Source: CALDUY01 sp046350255 (lineage in GTDB: Bacteria; Planctomycetota; Planctomycetia; Gemmatales; Gemmataceae). Taken from it: a stretch of 64,000 nt of DNA. This document shows, in pieces, positions 20,077-28,430 of the stretch (position 1 is the stretch's first letter; each line of letters opens with the position of its first letter). A program made the position numbers and the translations under genes. The notes under the pieces are model-generated. The model had not been told where the DNA came from and searched no databases. It saw only the letters and a list, made by a program, of their open reading frames with translations. Location: positions 169,835 to 233,834 of the forward strand of contig JAXMAV010000016.1 in assembly GCA_046350255.1 (NCBI GenBank), written 5' to 3'.

Positions 20077-20947
20077 CCCCCGCCAGGCCGCGCGGCTGCT
20101 CCCACGGATGCTTCCCGGGATGCAGCCGTCCCTGACGCAACAGCACGAACAGCCCCGCCGCCAGCAGATCGGCTGTCGTCCCCGGGTTCCGGGCGTGCCC
20201 CTCGGCCCGTAGCCACGCGTCCAGTTGCTCCAGCTGACGGATCGCCTCGTACGTGTCCGGCCAGGCCAGGTCCACCACCCGTTGCGCCATTTGCGCGGCC
20301 TGCCGCGCCTCGGCGATTCCACGCTTCCGCGCAATCAGCGAATCCGGATGCGCCGCCATCATCGCCAGGTGGGCGACGACGATCCCTCCTTCCAGGCTGC
20401 CCGTCCGCTCGATCCCGTCAAGGAGGGCAGGTGCCAGCTCGGCGAACACCTCGGTGAACCCGGTCGCATACTGCCGCGCCACCATGTCGCGCGACGCCGC
20501 CAGCCGCATCGCATCGCGCAGCGATACCGTCGGCTTCTCTCGCACGTCCGCCTCGGGTACCTCGCCCAGTCCCCCCGCCTGCGCCGACCGGATCACCGCG
20601 TACGCCGCCTCGGCATCCTCCGGGGTCAGGCTCGCCAGCACCTCCTCGACGTGGGCCTGATAGTCCGATCCAGCCTCCGCCTTTGCCAGCGGTGCCAGCA
20701 GGAGCAGGATGCCCAGGTTGGTGTTCCGCCGCGTCACCAGCCGGGTCATCGCCTGCCCGCGCGTGAGGATCTCGCCGACAGATAGCTGCCCTGCCTCGGC
20801 CATCACCGGCGCGATCGCCGCGGCGCTGGCGACAAAATCCAGGTAATGCGTATCCGAGAAGTCCTTGAAACGGTGGACGTTGCCCGGCTTGCGCGCCGTC
20901 GCCTCCCACACGCACGCCAGGTTGGCGTGCAGTCCTCGCAGGCTCAT
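20066..20947 (-). CDS. Triphosphoribosyl-dephospho-CoA synthase (CitG)-like protein of the H4MPT C1 cluster
   Basis: 293 residues with the CitG signature near the N-terminus: WEATARKPGNVHRFKDFSDT (Lys-Pro-Gly-Asn-Val-His), then NTNLGILLLLAPL and a C-terminal PGTTADLLAAGLFV. CitG makes the phosphoribosyl-dephospho-CoA precursor of the citrate lyase prosthetic group. CitG homologues recur beside mch and fae in H4MPT-using bacteria, and there they are thought to act in methanopterin or methanofuran-analogue synthesis rather than citrate lyase. No citrate lyase gene is present. The ATG shares an ATGA overlap with the upstream RimK-like gene, implying translational coupling. Exact reaction unknown. 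Confidence 0.85.
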   Translation of the reverse strand: MSLRGLHANLACVWEATARKPGNVHRFKDFSDTHYLDFVASAAAIAPVMAEAGQLSVGEILTRGQAMTRLVTRRNTNLGILLLLAPLAKAEAGSDYQAHVEEVLASLTPEDAEAAYAVIRSAQAGGLGEVPEADVREKPTVSLRDAMRLAASRDMVARQYATGFTEVFAELAPALLDGIERTGSLEGGIVVAHLAMMAAHPDSLIARKRGIAEARQAAQMAQRVVDLAWPDTYEAIRQLEQLDAWLRAEGHARNPGTTADLLAAGLFVLLRQGRLHPGKHPWEQPRGLAGVSS

Positions 20948-21804
20948 CGACGCACCCCCTCGACCGCCAGACGCACCAGCGCCCCCGCCACGTCCACCCC
21001 CGTCACCGGCGCCAGTGCCCGCCAGCCCGGCACCGCGTTCACCTCCAGCACGTACCATTCGCCACCGGGGCCCGGCAACAGATCGATCCCCGCCGCCATC
21101 GCACCCAGCGCCCCCGCCGCCCGCAGCGCCATCGCCTCTTCGCGATCTCCAATGGTCGTCTTCTCGGCCCGGCCTCCCTGTGCCACGTTTGTCCGCCAGC
21201 CGCGCCGGGCATGGCGCCGCATCGACGTCAGCACCCGACCACCCACCACGAACACGCGAAGATCCCACCCGGGATGATGGATCATCTGCTGCAGATACAG
21301 CACCGCGCCGGTCCGCTCAAGCGTCCGGAAGGTGCGCCACGCCATGTCCGGATCGCTGACCCGCACCATGCCGCGCCCCTCCGAGCCGAACAGCGGCTTG
21401 ACCACCACGTCGCCGCCCAGCCGCTCGAACGCCTCCAGCGCAGCCTCGGCATCCTGACACACCACCGTCGCCGGCACCGGCAACCCTGCACTCGCCAGCC
21501 GCGCCGTCGTCAGATACTTGTCGATGGCCGCCTCCAGGCAGCGCGGGGGATTCAGGATGGTCAGCCCCGCGCTCTCGGCCCGGCCCAGCACATCCATCCG
21601 AAATACAACCTGCTCCAGCGACCCCGGCGGCATCGTCCGCACGAACGCGGCCTGGAACCCCGCCAGCGGATCCGGCGCTGCCGCCACCCCCGCCACCAGC
21701 CGACGGAAGTCGAGCACCTCGACCGAATGCCCTTGCTCGACCGCCGCCCGGGCCAGATCCCGCACGTGCCAGCCGTGTCCCGAGGACAGTATCGCCAGAC
21801 GCAT
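20944..21804 (-). CDS. RimK-family ATP-grasp ligase in the mch operon
   Basis: 286 residues. The ATP-grasp core is plain: VVVKPLFGSEGRGMVRV (nucleotide-binding Lys and Gly-rich loop), WDLRVFVVGGRVLTSMRR, and EWYVLEVNAVPGW with the Glu and Asn that bind Mg. RimK-type ligases add glutamate to an acceptor; MptN, which adds glutamate to tetrahydrosarcinapterin, belongs to the same family. The position, four bases downstream of mch and overlapping the CitG-like gene by ATGA, argues for a role in modifying the C1 carrier (methanopterin or a methanofuran analogue) rather than a ribosomal protein. A second RimK-like gene at 45175-46062 has a different neighbourhood. Acceptor is inferred. Confidence 0.85.
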   Translation of the reverse strand: MRLAILSSGHGWHVRDLARAAVEQGHSVEVLDFRRLVAGVAAAPDPLAGFQAAFVRTMPPGSLEQVVFRMDVLGRAESAGLTILNPPRCLEAAIDKYLTTARLASAGLPVPATVVCQDAEAALEAFERLGGDVVVKPLFGSEGRGMVRVSDPDMAWRTFRTLERTGAVLYLQQMIHHPGWDLRVFVVGGRVLTSMRRHARRGWRTNVAQGGRAEKTTIGDREEAMALRAAGALGAMAAGIDLLPGPGGEWYVLEVNAVPGWRALAPVTGVDVAGALVRLAVEGVRR

Positions 21805-21808
21805 CCGC

Positions 21809-22753
21809 TCAACCTCCGCCGAACGAGCGCTGCAGGATGCTCGGCTCCACCTGCCCGAAGCGATGCGTCCGCCCCGTCTTCAGGTTCACCAGTGTCACCT
21901 GCGCCGGGCTGAACAGGTTCGGGTCGATCTTGTAGAAATCGTTGCCCGCCGCCTTGAACACCTCCGCGAACGGCGACCCGTGCGCCGACGACGCCGACGA
22001 TGGTATCTTCGGCCCCAGCTCGGCAATCTGCGCATCGTCGCCTTGCAGCCAGAGCGTCACCTGCCCGCCATACAGGATCGCATCGTTGGTCCAGCCGATG
22101 GCCGTCAGATCGTCCCCCGCCACCGGAGGCAACGGTGCCAGCCCATGCCCCGAGACGATCTCGCGCAGGTCGAACTTCAGCTCGTGCATCTTGTGTAGCG
22201 CCGTCTCCAGCGAGCGCGCCACCACCTGCACCGTCCCCGCCAGGCTCGACGTCCGGGCACACAGCAACGTCAGCCGCTCGGCCGGCAGCCCCAGCTGACC
22301 ACTGAGGTAAGCCACTACCTCCTCGGTCGGCAGTTTCCGCGTCTCCAGCACCCCCACCGCCAGCGCTGCTTGCTCGCGCCCGGGCAGATGCTCGAACAGC
22401 GCCTCGCGCCCGTAGGCTGCCCGCATCGGACCCGACCCCATCGCGAAGTACTTTCCCACCGCGATCTGCCAGCCCGCATACTGCGACGTCATGCAGGCGT
22501 GCAGCGGATCATCGCTGAACACCTGCAGGGCCGGCCCCGCCAGCCCCGGCATCGTCGACGGCACCAGTGCCACCTCGGCCCGCCCCGCCATGCAGATGCG
22601 CGCCAGCCCCAGTCCTGCCTGCAATCCACCCAGCGCGACCACGCCGCAGTCGAGCACGTTAGCGCCCCCGATCCGGTGCGGGACAATCCGCAGCGCTTCC
22701 GCTCGCGCCTCCAGCGTCACGGCCAGCTGACTGGCCACCTCGTTCAGGCTCAT
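21809..22753 (-). CDS. mch: Methenyltetrahydromethanopterin cyclohydrolase
   Basis: 314 residues, the usual Mch size. It interconverts 5,10-methenyl-H4MPT and N5-formyl-H4MPT in the pterin-linked formaldehyde oxidation or CO2 reduction route. Conserved features: GGANVLDCGVVALGGLQAG near the N-terminus, LARICMAGRAEVAL, SDDPLHACMTSQYAGWQI, KYFAMGSGPMRA and DPNLFSPAQVTLVN near the end. The start is fixed by AGAAGGAG about eight bases upstream and by the family N-terminus (MSLNEVASQLAV). It lies in the order ATP-grasp > mch > RimK-like > CitG-like, all minus. The upstream ATP-grasp ORF runs 95 bases into it. A tetrahydrofolate counterpart (folD) is also present in the window at 32.1 kb. Confidence 0.95.
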   Translation of the reverse strand: MSLNEVASQLAVTLEARAEALRIVPHRIGGANVLDCGVVALGGLQAGLGLARICMAGRAEVALVPSTMPGLAGPALQVFSDDPLHACMTSQYAGWQIAVGKYFAMGSGPMRAAYGREALFEHLPGREQAALAVGVLETRKLPTEEVVAYLSGQLGLPAERLTLLCARTSSLAGTVQVVARSLETALHKMHELKFDLREIVSGHGLAPLPPVAGDDLTAIGWTNDAILYGGQVTLWLQGDDAQIAELGPKIPSSASSAHGSPFAEVFKAAGNDFYKIDPNLFSPAQVTLVNLKTGRTHRFGQVEPSILQRSFGGG

Positions 22754-23909
22754 CGGCTCGCTCCTTCTCTTGGTACTCTCCAGCATACAGGGCCGTCTCG
22801 ATGCTGGCCGCACCGCGCTCGAGCGCTGTCCGACACGCCTCGGCATCCGCCCCCCGCACGAAGAACGTCAGCACCGGATGCCCCGCCTCGATCCCTTCGC
22901 CTTCCGCCGGAATGTCCGCGAACGCCGGAAGCGCGTCGATGGCGCGCCGCCCGTAGGCATCGTCCTCCCACGGCCCCTGGCCCGGGAAGCGCAGGCCGCG
23001 CCGGGCAAACAGAATCGCCTTGCCCACCATCTCCGCCGCCGGCCTCACCTCCACTTCCATCAGCCGTCCTTCCTCGCAGCTAACCCGGTGCAACGCCAGC
23101 GCCTGCACCCCCAGCGCATGTTCCAGCACCTCCACCGAGGCGGGATACCGGGGGTTCACCTCTACCGGCCAGAAGTCGCCGTCGCGCAAAATGCCATCAA
23201 CGCCGAACAATCCGCGTAGCTGCGCCGACACCGCCAGGCGCGCGCCCAGCCGGCGCACCCGCGCCAGCAGCCCCGCCGGCAGCACCACCGGCCCGATGCT
23301 GCCGCAGTAATGAAACGCCTCCGCCCCCAGAAACGCTTCGCCGACCAACTGCCACGTTGTCCCCACCACCTGCGCTTCGCCCGCAGCCGCGACATACACC
23401 ACGCTGAGGGATGGCCCGTCGATGTACTCCTGCCAGTGACAGCGTGGTGGCAGTGACTGCGCTGGCTCCCATGGCTTGATTCCATGCCCCCCCGCGCCGC
23501 TCAGCGGCTTCACAAGCCAACGGCCCGACCCGTCCGGCGGCCCCCCCCGTGGCGCCGGCAGCCCCGCCTCCTGTGCCACCGCCCGCAACAGTTCCGGTTC
23601 GCGTGCCCGTCGCAGGCTCGTCCCCGAGTTGCCCCACAACACACGCCGCGCACCAAGCCGATCGACCAGCTGCGGATGGTTCTCCAGCCCGCCGGTGTAC
23701 AACAACGGCGCGACAGGCGCTGCCTCCAGCGCGGTCAGGAAGCCCTCCGGGTAGGGCTCCTCCAGCCGTCGCGCCGCGCAGCGTACCCGCAGGTCCACGT
23801 CGGCGAACAGGTCCACCGCCCACGGCCGTAACCCCGCCCGCAGCGCCGAACCGGCCGCCGCCCGCACACTGGCCCCCACCAGGATCACCTCGCCTCGCTC
23901 CGTCCCCAT
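22659..23909 (-). CDS. ATP-grasp protein of the H4MPT C1 cluster
   Basis: About 416 residues. It opens with a Rossmann-like preATP-grasp domain (EVILVGASVRAAAGSALRAG) and continues with ATP-grasp elements: RWLVKPLSGAGGHGIKPW, HWQEYIDGPSLSVVYVA, and GDFWPVEVNPRYPASVEVLE with the Mg-binding Glu and Asn. It is a carboxylate-amine or similar ligase. ATP-grasp genes are regular companions of mch in methylotrophs and planctomycetes, where they are thought to help make methanofuran or methanopterin analogues. The last about 31 codons (from about 22753 down) lie inside mch in another frame, an unusually long overlap. The ATG at 23909 lacks a close Shine-Dalgarno; a GGGGAGGGG lies over 20 bases upstream. 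Substrate unknown. Confidence 0.8.
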   Translation of the reverse strand: MGTERGEVILVGASVRAAAGSALRAGLRPWAVDLFADVDLRVRCAARRLEEPYPEGFLTALEAAPVAPLLYTGGLENHPQLVDRLGARRVLWGNSGTSLRRAREPELLRAVAQEAGLPAPRGGPPDGSGRWLVKPLSGAGGHGIKPWEPAQSLPPRCHWQEYIDGPSLSVVYVAAAGEAQVVGTTWQLVGEAFLGAEAFHYCGSIGPVVLPAGLLARVRRLGARLAVSAQLRGLFGVDGILRDGDFWPVEVNPRYPASVEVLEHALGVQALALHRVSCEEGRLMEVEVRPAAEMVGKAILFARRGLRFPGQGPWEDDAYGRRAIDALPAFADIPAEGEGIEAGHPVLTFFVRGADAEACRTALERGAASIETALYAGEYQEKERADEPERGGQSAGRDAGGASGSAADCPAPDRGR

Positions 23910-24130
23910 CGATGAAACTGGTCTTGACCCCTCCCCGCACCCCGAACTAATCTCGTTGCACCCAGGATAGTCGGATCGCGTGGAGACCGGCCAGTGTGCC
24001 GGCAGGGAGTTTCTCCCGCGAAGGTCAGGAGGACCGCCCCGGCGCTTTCCTCCACTTCGCACGTCTCCATCGGTCGTCATCCCGGGCTCCTGGTCCCGCT
24101 CCTTGCCGTTGCAACAGGATACGACTTTCG

Positions 24131-25078
24131 ATGGCACCACACGTTCTCGTCACCGGCGGCCTGGGCTACATCGGCAGCATTCTCTGCGAGCATCTCCTCG
24201 CCGCTGGCTACCGCGTCACCGCCCTGGATAACCTCACCTTCGGCCTCGGCCAGCAATCGCTGCCGCACCTCTGCGCCCATCCGCAGTTCGATTTCATCGA
24301 CGGCGATGTGCGCGACGAGGTCGTCATGCGAGGCTGCCTCCGTTCCGCCGACGTCATCGTGCATCTGGCCGCCATCGTCGGCGCTCCCGCCTGCGATCGC
24401 GATCCCATCCTGGCCACCAGCGTCAACCTCGACGCCTCGCGCCTGCTCAATCGCCTGCGCAGCCGGCAGCAGCTGGTGATCTGCCCCAACACGAATAGCG
24501 GCTACGGCGCCACCGCCGGCACCGCGCTCTGCACCGAGGATAGCCCCCTCGTCCCCATCTCGCTCTACGGCCGCACCAAGGTCGAGGCCGAACGCGTGCT
24601 CCTCGATTCGCCCCGCACCGTCGGCTTCCGCCTCGCCACCGTCTTCGGCATGTCGCCTCGCATGCGTCTCGATCTGCTCGTCAACCACTTCGTCTGGGCC
24701 GCCTTCAAGGATGGCTACCTCGTCCTCTTCGAGAAGGACTTCAAGCGCAACTTCGTCCACGTCCGCGACGTCGCCGACGCCATGCTCCACGCCATCACCC
24801 ACGCCGACGCCATGACCGGCCAGGTCTACAACCTCGGCCTCGACGCCGCCAACCTCTCCAAGGAAGAGCTGGCCCTCGAGGTCAAGAAGCAGGTGCCGAA
24901 CTTCTACCTGCACTTCGCACCCATCGGGCAGGATCCCGACAAGCGCAACTACATCGTCTCTAGCGACCGCCTCGCCCGCGCGGGCTTCACCGCTGCGCGC
25001 TCCCTTCAGGCTGGCATCACAGAGCTACTGAAGGGCTACCGCATGATGGGACGTGGCTTCTTCCGGAACGCGGGGTAA
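24131..25078 (+). CDS. NAD-dependent epimerase/dehydratase (nucleotide-sugar)
   Basis: 315-residue extended SDR. The N-terminal VTGGLGYIGSILCEHLL is the NAD(P)-binding GxxGxxG. NSGYG and SLYGRTKVEAE carry the catalytic Tyr-x3-Lys, and FRLATVFGMSPRMRLD matches the family. It is likely to act on a nucleotide-activated sugar to supply the glycan assembled by the following genes; the exact sugar cannot be told. It heads a run of five closely packed plus-strand genes (three-base gap to the nucleotidyltransferase, then overlaps). The promoter must lie in the 221-base divergent gap with the ATP-grasp gene, where I see no convincing boxes. Confidence 0.9.
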   Translation: MAPHVLVTGGLGYIGSILCEHLLAAGYRVTALDNLTFGLGQQSLPHLCAHPQFDFIDGDVRDEVVMRGCLRSADVIVHLAAIVGAPACDRDPILATSVNLDASRLLNRLRSRQQLVICPNTNSGYGATAGTALCTEDSPLVPISLYGRTKVEAERVLLDSPRTVGFRLATVFGMSPRMRLDLLVNHFVWAAFKDGYLVLFEKDFKRNFVHVRDVADAMLHAITHADAMTGQVYNLGLDAANLSKEELALEVKKQVPNFYLHFAPIGQDPDKRNYIVSSDRLARAGFTAARSLQAGITELLKGYRMMGRGFFRNAG

Positions 25079-25081
25079 CTC

Positions 25082-25816
25082 ATGGATATTCGCGATCTCC
25101 AAATCGCTATTCTTGCCGGCGGACTCGGCACGCGCCTTCGTTCCGCCTGCCCCGATCATCCCAAGGTGCTGGCCCCGGTGGCCGGGCGGCCCTTTCTCGC
25201 CTACCTGCTCGACCAGGTTGCCCTCGCTGGCGCTACAGACGTCCTCCTGCTGACAGGTCACCAGGGCGATCTGGTCCAACGCCTTTTCGGCGCCAGCTAC
25301 CAGGGTCTGCAACTGACCTACTCGCGCGAACCCGCTCCACGCGGCACTGCTGGCGCCCTGGCCCAGGCACGCCCGCTCCTTCGCGCCTCCACGCTGCTAT
25401 TGCTCAACGGTGATTCCTACTTCGACATCGACCTCGATGTGCTGCATCGTTTTCACACCTGTCACCAGAGCCAGGTCAGCCTCGCGCTCAAGCACGTGGA
25501 CGACACCCAGCGCTACGGCGCCGTCCGGCTCACCCGTCGCCAGCAGGTGATCGACTTTCTCGAAAAGGATGCCGCCGGCGGACCGGGTTGGATCAACGGC
25601 GGGGTCTACCTCCTCGAACCCGCCCTGATCGCCGCCATCCCCCAGCATCGGCCCGTCTCGCTCGAACGCGAGATCCTGCCCGCCTGGGTCGCGCGCGGCC
25701 AGGTCTTCGGCCTGCCGGCTTCCGGGCCGTTCCTCGACATCGGAACGCCCGAGTCCTACGCCCGGGCCGAGACGTTCTTCCAGCTGGCGCAGGGAGCACT
25801 GGAGCATGCTCGATGA
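25082..25816 (+). CDS. Sugar-phosphate nucleotidyltransferase
   Basis: 244 residues with the NTP-transferase signature AILAGGLGTRLRS, the conserved HPKVLAPVAGRPFL (Pro-Lys-x-Leu-x-Pro with Gly-x-Pro), LLLNGDSYFDID (metal-binding Asp) and NGGVYLLEP. It couples a sugar 1-phosphate to NTP. The short length and sequence style fit D-glycero-D-manno-heptose 1-phosphate guanylyltransferase (HddC)-like or mannose/glucose-1-P transferases, but no specific call is safe. It is placed between an epimerase and UDP-galactopyranose mutase, and its last 11 bases overlap the latter, so it belongs to the same polysaccharide operon. Confidence 0.88.
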   Translation: MDIRDLQIAILAGGLGTRLRSACPDHPKVLAPVAGRPFLAYLLDQVALAGATDVLLLTGHQGDLVQRLFGASYQGLQLTYSREPAPRGTAGALAQARPLLRASTLLLLNGDSYFDIDLDVLHRFHTCHQSQVSLALKHVDDTQRYGAVRLTRRQQVIDFLEKDAAGGPGWINGGVYLLEPALIAAIPQHRPVSLEREILPAWVARGQVFGLPASGPFLDIGTPESYARAETFFQLAQGALEHAR

Positions 25817-26957
25817 CGTCGATTTGCTGGTGGTCGGCGCCGGGCCCGTGGGTTGCCTGGTCGCCGAACGAGCCGCCAGCATCCTCGGCTGGCGCGTCCT
25901 CGTGGTCGATCGCCGCAGCCACATCGCCGGCAACTGCCACGACGCCCCGCACGCCAACGGAGTGCTGATCCATCGTTACGGTCCGCACTACTTTCGCTGC
26001 CGGCACCAGGGCCTGCTCGACTACCTCGGCCAGTTCACCGAGTGGATCCCCGCGACCTACGAGGTGCGCAGCCTCGTGCGCGGGCGGTTGTATCCCTTCC
26101 CGATCAACCTCACCACCCTCGAGATGTTCTTCGGCCGCCGCCTCGATGCCGACTCCGCCGAGGCGCTCCTGGCCGAACAGCGCGAACCGATCGCCACCCC
26201 GCGCAACTCCGAGGAACTCGTCCTCTCGCGCGTCGGTCGCAAGCTCTACGAGGCGTTCTACCAGGGCTACACCCGCAAGCAGTGGGGCCTGCCTGCCTCG
26301 AAGCTCGAACCCGGCGTCTGTGGCCGCATCCCCGTCCGGCTCGACCGCCGCACCAGCTACGTCGATGATCCCCACCAGATGATGCCCGCGCATGGCTTCA
26401 CCGCCCTGTTCGCCCGCATGATCGATCATCCCCGCATCCGCGTCCTCACCGGCTGCGACTTCGCCGAGGTGCGCCATCTCATCCAGCCGCGCCGGGCCAC
26501 CCTCTACACCGGCCCCATCGATGCCTACTTCGGCCATCGACTCGGCCCGTTGCCCTACCGATCGCTCCAGTTCGACTTCATGCCCGCTCGCACCGAGTTC
26601 TTCCAGCCCTGCGTCCAGATCAACTACCCCAACGATCACCCCTGGACGCGCACCGTCGAGATCAAGCACGTCACCGGCCAGAAGCACCCGGAAACGGTGG
26701 TCAGCTTCGAGACGCCCCGCGCCACCGGCGAGCCGTACTACCCCGTCCCCGCTCCCGCTAACCGTCTCCTCTACGAGCGCTACCGTCTCCTCGCCGAGGA
26801 AGAAACGCGCACCCGCCAGGTCTACTTCTGCGGCCGGCTCGCCCAGTATCGCTACTTCAACACCGACGAGGCCCTCCTGGAGGCACTAGCGTGTTTCGAG
26901 CAGATCCGCCGCCGCCACGCACCCTCGGCCTCGTCGCAACCCGCACTTGCTGCCTGA
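25806..26957 (+). CDS. glf: UDP-galactopyranose mutase-like flavoprotein
   Basis: 383 residues. The FAD-binding LLVVGAGPVGCLVAERAA, the NAG motif region (VVDRRSHIAGNCHD) and HRYGPHYFRC match Glf. YTRKQWGLPASKLEP and QFDFMPARTEFFQP continue the alignment, and the C-terminal FCGRLAQYRYFNTDEAL is the family's closing FAD/substrate loop. UGM converts UDP-galactopyranose to UDP-galactofuranose, so the operon may build a Galf-containing glycan. It overlaps the upstream nucleotidyltransferase by 11 bases and the downstream glycosyltransferase by 67, consistent with coupled translation. Paralogues with other nucleotide-sugar substrates exist, so the exact substrate is probable rather than certain. 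Confidence 0.9.
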   Translation: MLDDVDLLVVGAGPVGCLVAERAASILGWRVLVVDRRSHIAGNCHDAPHANGVLIHRYGPHYFRCRHQGLLDYLGQFTEWIPATYEVRSLVRGRLYPFPINLTTLEMFFGRRLDADSAEALLAEQREPIATPRNSEELVLSRVGRKLYEAFYQGYTRKQWGLPASKLEPGVCGRIPVRLDRRTSYVDDPHQMMPAHGFTALFARMIDHPRIRVLTGCDFAEVRHLIQPRRATLYTGPIDAYFGHRLGPLPYRSLQFDFMPARTEFFQPCVQINYPNDHPWTRTVEIKHVTGQKHPETVVSFETPRATGEPYYPVPAPANRLLYERYRLLAEEETRTRQVYFCGRLAQYRYFNTDEALLEALACFEQIRRRHAPSASSQPALAA

Positions 26958-28420
26958 AGAGCCTGCACGCCCGCCGCGACTATCTCACCCGCCTGGGCTG
27001 GCACGTCGAGCTACTCACCCTCGACCGTGCCGTCGCTGCCTCGTCCGGAGCCCGGCTCCTCACCTCCGAGAGTGCAGGCACTCCGTTCGCCGTCCCGCAC
27101 GTTCACGGCGACGGCGCTCCCGAACAGTCTGACCGACTCCGCCTGGCGCTCGAACCGCTGGCGTTTGACGTCTTCGAGTTTCCCGCCCGGGATGGTTTGG
27201 CCTTTCGCGCCATGCAGGCCCGCCGCGCCCGGCTCGCCTTTCTCTCCACGCGCCTGGTTGTGCGCCTCGATCACATCAGCGAACTGGATCGCCAGCGTCA
27301 GGGCGCCTGGCCCGACGACCTCGGCGAACTGGAACGCGATCACGCCGAGCGCTACGCCTTCGCCCACGCCGATCTGCAGATCCTGACCGATCCCGAGATG
27401 ACCGCCCACGCCACACGCCTGGGCTGGACGGTCCGCCCCGACGCGCGCGCACTCACCGACGACCTGCCGGCAGACGTCCCCCCCGCGTCGCGCTTCACCG
27501 CCACCCCTCGGGTGACCGTCTGCGTGCCCTACTACAATCTGCCCTGCTATCTCCCCGCCACCCTCGAGTCGCTGGTCCAGCAAACCTACCCGCACCTCGA
27601 AGTCCTGGTCATCGACGATGGCTCCACCCAGCCCGAGGCGCGGGCCGTCTTCGACGCCATGCAGGCGCGCTACCCTGCTTTTCGCTTCCTCCGGCAGGAC
27701 AACGCCGGCATCGGCGCCACCCGCAACCGTGGCCTGCGCGAGGCGACCGGCACCTACTTCCTGCCGATGGATGCCGACAACATCGCCCGGCCCGACATGG
27801 TCGAACGCTTCGTCACCGCCATCGAACAGCGCCCCGACGTCGTTGCACTCACCTGCTACTTCCTCGCCTTCGCTACTGACGACGATCTGCAACGCGGCAA
27901 ATACCTGCACGCCTACCGGCCCCCGGGCGGCCCCCACGTCCTGGCCGGCCTGCGCAACGTCTACGGCGACGCCACCGCCATCTTCCGCACCGATGCCTTC
28001 CGCGCCGTCGGCGGCTACGAGACCGACCGCGGCACCTCCTTCGAGGACTGGGAAGCCTTCCTCAAGCTCGTCCACGTCGGAGGTCGCATTGACGTGATAC
28101 CCGCTCATCTCTTCTACTATCGCCATCTGCCCGCGGGCTTCTCGCGCACCACCAGCGCCTTCGCCAACCGGCAGCGTGTGCTGCGCCAGTTCGCTCACCT
28201 GGAGTCGCTCTCCCTCGCCGAGCGGCGGGCCCTGCTCGACCTGCTCACCGGGGTCCAGCTTCGCGTGGAGTACCTGACCGCCCGCCAGCGCGGCCTGCGC
28301 TATCGCCTGGCCGATCGCCTGCACGCCCTCGCCGCGGCCGTCCCTCTGGCTGGTCCGCTGCTCCGCTGGCTCACTCGTGATGGAACCGCCCGCCCCCCGG
28401 CGGTGCGTCAAGGAGACTAG
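26891..28420 (+). CDS. Family 2 glycosyltransferase with N-terminal extension
   Basis: 509 residues. The GT-A domain starts at about residue 208: VTVCVPYYNLPCYLPATLES, LEVLVIDDGS, NAGIGATRNRGL, and FLPMDADNIARPD with the DxD metal site. The first about 200 residues precede it and look like part of another sugar-transferase fold (SLHARRDYLTRLGWHVELLT), perhaps a degenerate GT4 N-terminal half. C-terminal helices follow. It presumably adds a sugar to the lipid-linked glycan exported by the next gene. It begins at GTG with GGAGG (26879-26883) seven bases upstream, inside the mutase gene, overlapping it by 67 bases. Confidence 0.85.
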   Translation: MFRADPPPPRTLGLVATRTCCLKSLHARRDYLTRLGWHVELLTLDRAVAASSGARLLTSESAGTPFAVPHVHGDGAPEQSDRLRLALEPLAFDVFEFPARDGLAFRAMQARRARLAFLSTRLVVRLDHISELDRQRQGAWPDDLGELERDHAERYAFAHADLQILTDPEMTAHATRLGWTVRPDARALTDDLPADVPPASRFTATPRVTVCVPYYNLPCYLPATLESLVQQTYPHLEVLVIDDGSTQPEARAVFDAMQARYPAFRFLRQDNAGIGATRNRGLREATGTYFLPMDADNIARPDMVERFVTAIEQRPDVVALTCYFLAFATDDDLQRGKYLHAYRPPGGPHVLAGLRNVYGDATAIFRTDAFRAVGGYETDRGTSFEDWEAFLKLVHVGGRIDVIPAHLFYYRHLPAGFSRTTSAFANRQRVLRQFAHLESLSLAERRALLDLLTGVQLRVEYLTARQRGLRYRLADRLHALAAAVPLAGPLLRWLTRDGTARPPAVRQGD

Positions 28421-28430
28421 GAGGCTGCCC

